Position numbers and translations under genes: made by a program. The notes under the pieces are model-generated. The model saw only the letters and a program-made list of their open reading frames with translations. It was not told the origin of the DNA and did no database searches. Shown one piece after another: positions 35,297 to 44,810 of a DNA stretch of 64,000 bases. Position 1 is the first letter of the stretch. Each line of letters opens with the position of its first letter. Source of the stretch: Dryomyza anilis (Eukaryota; Arthropoda; Insecta; Diptera; Dryomyzidae); assembly GCA_951804985.1 (NCBI GenBank), contig OX638132.1:10521529-10585528 (forward strand). The letters run 5' to 3'.

Positions 35297-36439
35297 TATT
35301 TTAGTTTCCTTTTTTTATGAGCAGGCGTTGCTCTTAGACTTCAAACAGAAAAAATATGTTTAAATTTTTTTCATTCGAGTTGAAATATTATAAATTACCA
35401 TAATTATAGCCGGTATATCTTTATTAACTACAGAACTCAACAATTGTTGCGTTTCAATTATTAAATGCGAAATTCTGCAAACGGTGTACGAAAACCCGCA
35501 ATACTATGTGTCTTTTTATGAAAATCGAACCACGGAGACCTGGAAAACAGATCTATTAATGATGATCAATATGTAATACTTCTGCGATTTAACATGCATA
35601 TTACATTTAACTTCCCTTTTATATTTCCAATTCCCTTTTATATTGTTTTGATATAGAAAAATGCAGTATACGAATATGTTGAAAATTTTTCTCAGTATCA
35701 AGTTTCAAACAAGTGTGGATTTATTGTTTAGTTTAATATGAATATCAAGTGATCTATTAAGTTATTTTTGAACGGTGATATAAGCAAAAATTCAAGCCAT
35801 TAACAAGTGTATAGCTCAGCTTGAAATATTAGTGTATTTCAAATAGAATTCAAAGTTTCCTTCAACTTCGATATAATTTGAAAAATATGATAGATATTAA
35901 AAAGACGTTTTGATGGAGAATGTTATATTTTACAACTTTTTAAATTACGTTTCTCTACGCTATTCTCAACACTACAAATTTAGAAAAAAGCTTGATTTAA
36001 ACTTGCAAACCACTTTAATTCAACGGCAAATGTTTATGGGGAAAGTTTTTAAAAATAAATTTTTTAATACATTTTGTTTTCAATATTTAAAAAAAAAAGT
36101 TGAATTCAACTTTTAAATTGCAAATACATATATTTATTTCTTCTTATATATTATTGGTCATTCCGAATTCTGTTATTTTATTGAATAAGGTAATTTTTGG
36201 TGGAAATATGTGATAAAAGTTTTTATTTTTTAATAATAAATTCATATCACAATTTCAAAAGAGACATTTTGTTAGTAAGAATTATGAATGTTATAGAATT
36301 ATGAATGTTTTAATACCTTATACCTATCTGATAATGTGTGCGGTTATCTTTTAAAGAGGTTTCAGTGGTCCCCAATGGTTATGAATCATGAAAAATAACT
36401 GCAAACATGCAAATCTTTAAATAATTTATTTTTTTTGAG
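35297..36439. other. AT-rich DNA, nothing recognised
   Basis: No gene or repeat that I can support. Confidence 0.4.
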
Positions 36440-37215
36440 TAGTCATATGTACGAACTAGCTCACAGCATTGCCCGTAATAAGTTTATCTCACAAAAGAAT
36501 GGATTCAACCCTTCCTCCCCACCATATGGACTCTGTGGATATTGCGCAGTCAGCTGCTCTTGACGTTCTGGGTATATCAATTCAATGTGACCTCCGTTGG
36601 AGTGATCACATATTTGATGTGTCGAAAGAAGCGGCCAAGTGCCTCGGTTTTTTGAAACGGTGTAAGACATACTTCACTCCCGCTGACTTGCGCATTGTCT
36701 ACACCACCTATATTCGGCCTAAGATGGAATACAATTCGCACATATGGGCAGGGGCTTCAAAATCTTCTTTGGAGTTCCTGGATCGAATCCAACAACGTGC
36801 AATATTTAATAGGGGATGAAAATATTTCATCCTCTATTGGTTCTCTTGAGCACCGAAGGACCGTAGGGTGTGTAAGCCTGTTTTATAGGTACTACAATGG
36901 TAAGTGTTCGAGGGAAATACATGGCCTGATTCCACCAGGTCGTGTATTCTCTCGTTCTACTCGGGCATCGAACCAAGCCCACCCCTTCGTAGTTCACTCG
37001 GTTCTCAACAGAACCACGCATTACAGAGATAATTCGTTCTTCAGTCGCACGATACGTTTGTGGAACAATCTCCCTGCGTCTGTTTTTCGCGACATTTTTA
37101 ATATTTCCTCCTTTCCTCCTCCCTTTAACCTATAATCCTTTCTTACGATCAACACTGTGCATTGCACGAATAGGGGGCATCCCCTGAGCGTTGGTTAATT
37201 TGTAAAAAAAAAAAA
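36440..37215 (+). mobile_element. 5'-truncated non-LTR retrotransposon (LINE)
   Basis: A 3' fragment of a LINE. The coding part (separate entry) ends in a short 3' UTR and an A-rich tail at 37203..37215 (GTAAAAAAAAAAAAG). GC content is higher than the flanks. No target-site duplication could be defined because the 5' boundary is unclear. Confidence 0.8.
36469..37135 (+). pseudogene. LINE reverse transcriptase C-terminal part, frameshifted
   Basis: Frame 1 (36469..36819) reads LGISIQCDLRWSDHIFDVSK, then LGFLKRCKTYFTPADLRIVYTTYIRPKMEY and WAGASKSSLEFLDRIQQRA, the thumb/post-RT region shared by Jockey/CR1-like elements. A one-base slip near 36810 moves the reading to another frame (36800..37135): ISSSIGSLEHRRTVGCVSLF, then RFFSRTIRLWNNLP-like C-terminal motifs. 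The endonuclease and catalytic RT core are missing, so this copy is dead. Confidence 0.85.
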
Positions 37216-37229
37216 GATTACAATGTTTA

Positions 37230-38040
37230 ATATGATCATTTGTTTCGATTTTTATAACTCTGCTCATAGTAGGTCAGGAGTTATATCAATGTTAATGTTT
37301 TGGTTATATGGGAGGTGCCACGCCCCGTTGTCCAATCTCACGTGACGATTGGAGTTTTAAATATGAACATTTGGTTCGATTTTTATAATTCTACTCTAAG
37401 TATGTCAGGAGTTATACCAATTTTAATGTTTTGGTTATATGGGAGGTGCCACGCCCCGTGGTCCAATCTCGCCTACATTCTACGTGGCTATTGCAGTTTA
37501 AAATATGAACATTTGATACGATTTTTATAACTCTACTCTAAGTATGTCAGGAGTTATAGAAAATTTAATGTTTTGGTTGTATAGGAGGTGCCATGCCCCG
37601 TGGACCAATCTCTCCCATATTCTACGTGACGATTGGAATTTTAAATAGGAACATTTGGTTCGATTTTTATAACTCTACTATTAGTATGTCAAGTTTTTGG
37701 CAATTTCTATGTGTTGGTTATATGGGAGGTGCCACGCCCCGTGGTCCAATACCGCCCACATTCTACGTGGCTGTTCGAGTTTTAAATATGAACATTTGAT
37801 TCGATTTTTATAACTCTACTGTTAGTATGTCAGGAGTTATAGTAATTTAAATATTTTGGTTATATGGGAGGTGCCACGCCCCGTTGTCCAATCCCACCCA
37901 CATTCTACGTGGCTATTGTAGTTTTAAATATGAACATTTGGTTTGATTTTTATAACTCTACTTTTAGTATGTCAGGAGTTATAGTAATTTAAATGTTTTG
38001 GTTATATGGGAGGTGCCACGCCCTGTGGTCTAATCCCGCC
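37230..38040. repeat. ~142-bp tandem repeat, six units
   Basis: The marker GGAGGTGCCA occurs at 37311, 37442, 37584, 37725, 37867 and 38009, giving spacings of 131, 142, 141, 142, 142. Each unit carries GGTTATATGGGAGGTGCCAC, GCCCCGTGGTCCAAT, ATTCTACGTGGC and TTATAACTCTACT..TAGTATGTCAGGA. Some units are open in one frame but nothing suggests protein selection. Confidence 0.95.
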
Positions 38041-38375
38041 CACATTTGGAAAAATGATAAACAACCACAATATACATCATTGGGCTAAATTTCAATACTG
38101 TGGCTATCTTATGTACACAGTTATTTGCATTTAAAAATTCAATTTTGCCACGCCCATTTTTGTACCTTAGGGGGCGAATTTTAAAAAATTCCGCCTTAGT
38201 GCGCGCCTACGTCGGGAGACGAACACCCTGTCCAAATTTCATGTTCCTAGGTCCAAGGGTTTGGCCTGGGCGTTGATCGATCAGTCAGTCAGACAGTCAG
38301 TCAGTCAGACAGTCAGTCAGTCAGTCAGACAGTCAGTCTGTCAATCAGGACTTGTTCTTTTATATATATAGATAT
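38041..38375. repeat. Tail of the tandem-repeat element with (CAGT)n tract
   Basis: Follows the last 142-bp unit: CCACGCCCATTTTTGTACC, GCCTACGTCGGGAGACGAAC, GGTCCAAGGGTTTGGCC and a CAGTCAGTCAGACAGTCAG tract (38280..38345) ending TTTTATATATATAGAT. This looks like the 3' end of a non-coding or retroelement-derived repeat unit. Confidence 0.6.
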
Positions 38376-38816
38376 TCAAGTGTACCGAATTTTCATAATA
38401 GTTCATTATCAGTTTTTTTCGTTTATTTTACAATATATTCAGCATTTTGAGCGTGATAAAGAAACGCAAAAATGGTAATTTTATTATATAGTTTCGCCAT
38501 GTCTGTAATAAAGCACAAAGCTTGAATAAAGCTTGTCATCCATACCAACAGCCGTATTGTGCTGTTATCAACATTTTACAAAATGTTGCACCAATGTTAT
38601 TAACACACATGTCAAACGAAAAAGCTTTTGCTAACAGAATTTTCGCTAACAGAATGGAGAAAGCACAAAAAGTTTACATTTTGACTATTCTAGCTTAAAG
38701 TGTGTTGTATGAAAATACTGACACCCACTTAGACCATATTTGATCCATTGAAAATCTTCCTATATACTTAATTTTTTAATTTCTCTCTATTATATTTAAA
38801 ACTTTTCAACACTCAC
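38376..38816 (-). other. Start of the large intron downstream of module B
   Basis: AT-rich DNA after the GTGAGT donor at 38816..38811. If module B splices to 1442..1556 the intron is about 37 kb and contains module A. Confidence 0.5.
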
Positions 38817-39019
38817 TCGAATGTTTATTGCCAATTTCTCGCCTCATCTCTGCGCTGCGATTCGTGAACGCCGTGTTGAGCGGATACTGGGCAAACGTCA
38901 TGTTCTCGGTGCGCATCTGACGGCCGAGACTGTTCATCATTAGAAAGCAGGTGTGCTGACCGCCGACATTGCGTTGACCATCGCGCTCATAGAAGAACAC
39001 CGAATGCGACCAATTGTTG
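38817..39019 (-). CDS. Receptor guanylyl cyclase, module B exon 3
   Basis: A 203-bp exon: acceptor CACTAAAG (AG at 39021..39020) and donor GTGAGT. The translation runs RNNWSHSVFFYERDGQRNVG, then HTCFLMMNSLGRQMR, ENMTFAQYPL, and ends EMRREIGNKHS plus one base. This is the end of the first half of the ANF-receptor fold, aligned with the last third of module A. Phase matches exon 2 upstream (two bases in) and, downstream, the shared exon at 1442..1556 (gives NKHS-IVIMCADP). NMT and NRS are possible glycosylation sites. Confidence 0.9.
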
Positions 39020-39125
39020 CTTTAGTGGCGATGAGCGAATGTAGTGATGTAGCCGGTGAAAGCGAAAAGGAAACCTTTTTAAAATTCAACTAACATGTGA
39101 ACCAAATAGAGCACCTCATACTCAC

Positions 39126-39309
39126 CGCTTCATTGTGGCGATCGTAAGCTCGGCAAGCGACTCAAAGCTCAACAGGCCGGTGCGCAGCAACATGTAGAAC
39201 TCATTGTCACAGTGCGTCTTCGGTGTCTCAAAGTCGAATGTAAAACCGCCGACGGAGATGAGAGGCGTGCCTTCGCTGTTGAAATACTTGGTGATGCGTG
39301 AGACGGCAG
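39126..39309 (-). CDS. Receptor guanylyl cyclase, module B exon 2
   Basis: A 184-bp exon between a pyrimidine-rich acceptor (CTCTCTCTTTAG) and donor GTGAGT at 39125. It reads AVSRITKYFNSEGTPLISVG, then FDFETPKTHCDNEFYMLLRTG and SFESLAELTIATMK. These match the ligand-binding core (VSRI..., LISVGG, YMLLRTG) of natriuretic-peptide-receptor-like receptors. The frame is continuous with exon 1 (...CDYPL-A) and exon 3 (MKR-NNW). Confidence 0.92.
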
Positions 39310-39378
39310 CTAAAGAGAGAGAGAGAGTTAAGAAAAAAGATTAAATTAAAGAAAAATCTTAAAGCATGCTCTACGCAC

Positions 39379-39865
39379 CCAACGGATAATCGCACACCGG
39401 TCCGAATAGCACATGCGCACAATTCTTCACAGTGCCGTCCATTGCCTTGATAACTGCATAGGCCGCCTCGCATTTGTCGTTTTGCGGCATCCAGTCAAAT
39501 CGTATGTGTGAGGGCAACAGCTGATACTCGCGCACATGTTCGCCGGCCACTTGCAGCACGGGCAGCACACGTCTCAACGACGCCACATGTTCAATGTCGT
39601 CGGGCAGCAGCACGAGTGCGCGCACATTGCAATCGGTGCTGTTGTCCGTAGTGCAGATTGCTTCGCACGCGCGACTCGGCTCGTCGCGACAAGCGGCATG
39701 TGCCGCGGGCAGTTGCAGGCGACTGCAAAGCGACAGCAGCACGAGAGCAATACAGCTTTTACTAACGTAGTTGTTGTGAGTGTTGTGGTGCTTTTGTGGA
39801 ACTTTTGTCACACACTTTTCAGCTGTATCGTGTACTTTGCATCGGCATACAGCTTTTAATTGCAT
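39379..39865 (-). CDS. Receptor guanylyl cyclase, module B exon 1 (signal sequence and N-terminus)
   Basis: ATG at 39865, donor GTGCGT at 39378 (one base left over), 162 codons. A hydrophobic signal-like segment lies at residues ~38-56 (SKSCIALVLLSLCSRLQLPA), unusually far from the ATG. An in-frame Met closer to it is lacking, so translation may start elsewhere or the sequence acts as a signal anchor. A Cys-rich stretch follows, then VRALVLLPDD, VLPVLQVAGEHV, IRFDWMPQNDKCEAAYAVI and CAHVLFGPVCDYPL, the first lobe of the ANF-receptor fold. Homologous to, but clearly diverged from, module A. Likely at the cell surface. Confidence 0.88.
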
Positions 39866-40366
39866 TTTTAGTTTATTTAAGCTTTTTCACAATTTAGTAT
39901 TATTTTTTTTTAAATATTTTTTAATTTTATAAATTTTTACATTTTTGTGGTTTCTTTTTTAAAACTTAACAAAAAATTAACATACTTTTTTTAAATGCAA
40001 ATTTGTATAGTAATTAAAAGTAATTTATAATAAATTTTATATTTTTGTTTTAGTAAAGTTTAATATTTTTTAAGTTAATTTATCATATGGTGTTAATATT
40101 TGTAATTTTCAAACTTCTAGATTATTCTGGACCATTCTGACATTTGTTTGTACTATTTTAATTGATTTTTTTTTTATTATTTTTATTATTTTGATTTATT
40201 TTTTCATTCCAAAATTGTCTGTTTTTTAATAATACCTTTAACCTGCAAATAAAAAATAAATAAATAAAATTAAAATTACGTTTATAGGACATTAACCAAA
40301 ATCAATATCCATCGAAAATCTTTTCATTTTTAAAAAAATTCACCCTCAAGAGATGTAGCTAGTCGA
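39866..40366 (-). other. Possible 5' UTR / upstream region of module B
   Basis: AT-rich DNA between the module B start codon and the possible promoter. At 40115..40137 a five-part series TTC-TA-GAT-TA-TTC-TG-GAC-CA-TTC has the 5-bp spacing of a heat-shock element but two imperfect GAA units. Confidence 0.35.
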
Positions 40367-40440
40367 CACAAATCACTACTGAAGACGCGCTCTTAAATAC
40401 TGCAGAGCCGGATTTTAGAACTTTCCACGAACTCTACACT
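40367..40440 (-). promoter_or_regulatory. Candidate promoter with TATA box and HSE-like motif
   Basis: On the minus strand: GAGTTCGTGGAAAGTTCTAA (contains GAA-AG-TTC), then about 20 bp later TATTTAAG (complement at 40392..40399), GAGCGCG, and a TCAGTAGTG initiator-like string about 20 bp after the TATA. The order resembles fly heat-shock promoters and it faces module B, whose ATG is ~500 bp downstream. The TATA-to-initiator spacing is short, so the start site is uncertain. Based only on motifs. Confidence 0.35.
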
Positions 40441-40720
40441 TCATAAAAAACCGTATTGCACTGTAGTATCACAGTTTATCTACTTTATAACTTTAACAAT
40501 TTTGTATTTTGTTTTCAAAAATAATTTTTTATTTTTCATTTTAATAGTTTTCGAAATGTACAAATAATTTTTTATTCGAAAATTAATTTTAACTGGATCT
40601 GTTTTATCACGTTTTGCTTATAACGTTTTTTAAAATATATTTGTTTTATTTTACACAATGGAACTACAACACGTAAGATATCTTCAACTATTTTACACGC
40701 ATTTGAAACATATAGACAGA

Positions 40721-40733
40721 TTCTAGAAGTTTC
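40721..40733. promoter_or_regulatory. Heat-shock-element consensus, copy 1
   Basis: TTC-TA-GAA-GT-TTC, three perfect alternating units with 5-bp spacing, the binding pattern of heat-shock factor. It lies 0.86 kb upstream of the module B ATG. Function is inferred. Confidence 0.5.
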
Positions 40734-40981
40734 CACAAACTTCTAACGAGAATCGAAGATGAGCTAGTGCACTGATCTTCCATCTTTTCCCAACACATTG
40801 CCGCAGTACGCTAACTCATCATGGGTTGCATTTACTCTTATTTACTGCTTACAGAAATTTTAACCGGATCTGTTTTATCACGTTTAGCTTATAACGTTTT
40901 TGTTAAATATAATTGTTTTATTTTACACAACACGTAAGATATCTTCAACTATTTCACATGCCTTTGAAACATATAGACAGA

Positions 40982-40994
40982 TTCTAGAAGTTTC
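40982..40994. promoter_or_regulatory. Heat-shock-element consensus, copy 2
   Basis: The same TTCTAGAAGTTTC as at 40721, in the second tandem copy, unchanged although the surrounding repeat has diverged. Confidence 0.5.
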
Positions 40995-41110
40995 CACAAA
41001 CTTCTACACTTAACGAGAATCGATGATGAGCTAGTGCACTGATCTTCCATCTGTTTCTAATACAGATGTACGCTTACTTATTTTGGGTCTCATTTACTGC
41101 TTACACAGTG

Positions 41111-41874
41111 AAGTAAATTACATAATTTCATAATAATATGAACTAAAGTTAAAGTGTGAAGGTATCTTAAGGTATTAATGCAATAAACATTAGGCTTAAT
41201 ATCAATAACTAAATATGTCATACTTATAACATATGATTAAAAGAATCTTATTATAAATTCAATTTCTCAAAATAAAATTAGCAAAAGCTCGTTATCATGC
41301 CAAGTCGTTGCCAACCCACGTCACCCTACAATCGCGCCTTCAATAATTAATCGAATTCGCACACGATCAGTGATCAATCAAAATTTTTAATATTTGCATT
41401 CGATAAACAAACGTTTTTGTCATCGTGATTGTCAGCTGGTTTGTTTGTTGTCAAATATTGCAAAAGAAAAAAACTTTTAGTAATTTTAGAACTTTTTCTC
41501 ATGCGCAAAATTTTATCGCATTTTTTTTTTTCATTTCTATTTTTAGGCGCTTCGCTTGATTCTGACTGCTGATGACTGTATCTATATTCGTTCAATTAAT
41601 GACAGGTACGGCGTTAAGTGTTCGTGGAAAATTAAAAATAGAAAACAGTAAATATTTTTTTTTTCAACAGAGATTGTAACATTGAAATGAATATCGATAC
41701 CTTACAGGCAGAACATCTTAATCAACATTTTTGGAACTTTTGTTTTATTGCAGTTTTGGAACCTCTTTATGAGTAGAAAGTTTTTGCATAGTCATATTTA
41801 TAAATATTGCGGTTCAACTTTAAAATAAAGCCAAATTATCGTATATAAATAATTTTAATATTTCTTTTAGTGAC
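41111..41874. other. AT-rich DNA, nothing recognised
   Basis: No gene or repeat that I can support. Confidence 0.4.
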
Positions 41875-43306
41875 TACACGGAAAAAAATGTACATCATAT
41901 TGTTGAATTCCGTTCCTTAAACCATGATTCATTGTATTGAAGAACCCTTTATAATGATATTGACTAAGGCCATCAATTTATGAATGCGATCATAAATATG
42001 ATAAAAACTTGGTAACTGTCGAAAAAGTGTTTTTCAATATGATGAACTGTATGTGAGGAATACGTTTCATCATATAAATGAACAAGAACATAAAATTAAA
42101 CATGTTTTACTTCATTTTGAAGAATACTGTTCATCAAACCAAAATTTCAATCAAAATATTTATTTTTCATTCATTTTTTGCCGTACTTCTCAGTTCTCAA
42201 GCAGTCCTTGTATGTTATTTCTTATATAATGCTTGCTCGACATTCATGAAATAGTAAAATGTTTTATAATATATTTATTTATAATAACAACATTTTATTA
42301 AAAACAGTTATATTTATAAAAAATATATGTTTTAAAAAATTCTGTAGACATTTTTTTTTTAATTTTGTTCGTAAAATTTAATTTTTTACAAAAAATTTCT
42401 TATTTAAAAAAAAAAGAAATTTTATCGATAAAAAAATTTTTTCGTATAATTTTTTATTTTGAAATTTATTTTTTTCGAAAAATTTTTTTTCTGCTATTTT
42501 TAAATAAACTTTTTACAACAATACTTTTTTTCGAATTATTTTCAAAAACAATTTTTTTTGTTAATTCGTAAAAAACTATTATTTTCATAAATATCAGAGT
42601 TCGGAAAGTCACATAAATGAATAAATGACTCACTCATGCATAATCCGCATAAGCGGGAAAGAACACATTTAATTTTACAACACACGACATGAGTGAGTAA
42701 GAGAACAAAATCCGACTTACTCTCTACTCATAAATGGATAATCATCGGAGAGTAAAAACTTTACTACTCATGAGTGCTGTTTTCAACTCATTTATTTTTA
42801 CCCTCACGAGGGAGTAGCATTATGCATTATGCATCGCGTTTTATTTAACGCGAACATCATGATGACTTGACTTGTGAAGTCCAGCATTTATGTGCACCAT
42901 CACGTGCGCGTACGGAAAAAAATATTTTGAATTTAAATTTGTTTAAAATTAGTTTTAAACTTCACAACGTAATTTTTTAACTTTCAATATTTAAGAATAT
43001 TAAAGAATATTTATTTTTCCCCATCTTTTTATTATGCTGAAAACCAAAACCTACGAACAGCTCAGCCAACAAACATTAAACAAATTCGCAACGTTTTTCC
43101 AATTAACGCGAAATCAAAATATATATGTTGTATTGTGCAATCTCAATACGGGATTTTTTTTTACATATTTTTTAAATGTATTTCAATAACTTAATAATCA
43201 TTCCAAAAAATGAATAAAAAAAAAAGAAAATTTGATATAAATGTTAAAATAGTTAATAATATTAATATATGCATTTTTTAGCCTTTTTTTAGAAATATAT
43301 CAATAC

Positions 43307-44810
43307 TAGGGATGTCAATCCCGGACTATTTTTCAATCCCGAAATTTCGGGACTAAAAAATTTGAATCCCGGGATCCCGGGATTAGTCCCGGGATTTAAA
43401 AAAATAATAGCAAAGACATAAAATAACCATATCTGTGTTTAAATAATAAACAATTATAATGCTTAAGTCAAACAAAAGTCATATATTCAAATGCATCTGT
43501 TTTCAGGTTGGGTATTCAAATATGGTATACTAAAACCGCGATATATAAACCCCAGTTGATCATCAAACATTTTTTTAATACTTTTTATTTAAAATTTATT
43601 TTTTAGTACAAATATAAGAAAATTAAAATTTTGAATGAACAACAAAATTTGTTATTGGGATATTGGTTTTTTGTGGAAAACAATATTTAATAAAAAAAAA
43701 TATAATTTTAAAAAAATAAATAGTTTTACAAATTTTGAAATATTTGAACTTTTAATTTCAAAATTATTTAAGTTGTATGTGATTTAACCGGTTATTGCAA
43801 CCAAATCTCAAACGACGAAGTTGACTTGTTCATGGGCAATAACTATTTTAATTTTTATTCAATGGCTGTTTAGTCTTTTTATAAAAAAAAGTTTGTTTTT
43901 AAATGCAGTGAAAAATGCAAAAATAATAAATTGCATTTTTCTCCAAAACATTACGTATACGGAAAAAACTAAAAACGCAGTTCGAATCAGTACATTAAAA
44001 TTATATAGGCATGATATGAGAAAATGATTGCCGAACAGTGTTATTAGTCGAAAGTGACGTAATTTTTAAAAATGTGTGAATTTGTTCAAAGTCAAAAAGA
44101 TTGTAATTCATTATTATTTACGTCAGTGTTTTAAGATTTTAGTCCATTAAATCCAAGGATTGAAACCGTAGCCGAAACCGAAACCGGTATCCGTTTAAAA
44201 CCGATATCCATTTAAAACCGAAACCGTAATCGAAACCGTTATACGAAAATCAGAAATAAACCGTTTCGGTTTTATACCAGTTTAAAACGGTTTTTAAAAA
44301 AGCATAAAAAGAAACAGAAAACATATTTTATTTTATATAGAAGATCTTAAGTACAAGGTATGTTTAATGTCATTTAATAAAATTTTGAATTCCCAAAATA
44401 AAAATTTTTTCTTGTACAATTTTCGGCGACCTAGACTAAGCTTATGTCCCATAGTGCAATGTTAAGTTATTTGAAAAATATGGAATTAAACGAAATTTTA
44501 TACAAAAACCGAAATCAAAACCGAAACCGTAACTTGGAACCGTTATACTGAAACCGTTTCGTAATAAAAACCTAAAACCGAAACCAAAACGCGGTTTCAA
44601 CCGGAGGTTTCAAACCTTGATTAAATGTTAGATTTACTTTTTCACAAAATGTGTACACAAACATTGAAAGACTTTTGAATAAACTATTAAAAATTGATCT
44701 ACTAGCGTTTTTTGTAATCCCGAAAATCCCGGGATTTAACGATGATCCCGGGATGAGTTTTTCGGGACTGATTTGACTCAAATCCCGGGATCCCGGGATT
44801 GACATCCCTA
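43307..44810. mobile_element. Third layer: hAT-type element with CCCGGGATCCCGGG palindromes
   Basis: Ends TAGGGATGTCAATCCCGG and CCGGGATTGACATCCCTA, with a perfect 8-bp duplication ATCAATAC (43299..43306 and 44811..44818). The subterminal GATCCCGGGATT strings are strongly palindromic. Related material is in the loop of the foldback at 29804..30886. Non-autonomous. Confidence 0.92.
44154..44619. mobile_element. Fourth layer: small element with CCGAAACCG motifs
   Basis: Ends CAAGGATTGAAACC and GGTTTCAAACCTTG; flanks ATTAAATC and ATTAAATG form an 8-bp duplication with one mismatch. CGAAACCG / CGGTTTCG motifs recur at both ends. Position 44421..44462 contains the right end of the element family at 2046..3051. 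A related segment is at 48498..48625. Confidence 0.8.

Larger units (their letters stand above)
40440..41110. repeat. Tandem ~265-bp repeats, each with a heat-shock-element-like motif
   Basis: Two clear copies (about 40590..40855 and 40856..41110) share GGATCTGTTTTATCACGTTT, CGTAAGATATCTTCAACTAT, ATATAGACAGATTCTAGAAG, GAGCTAGTGCACTGATCTTC. A third, diverged copy begins at about 40410 (GATTTTAGAACTTTCCACGA). They lie directly upstream of module B. Confidence 0.85.
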
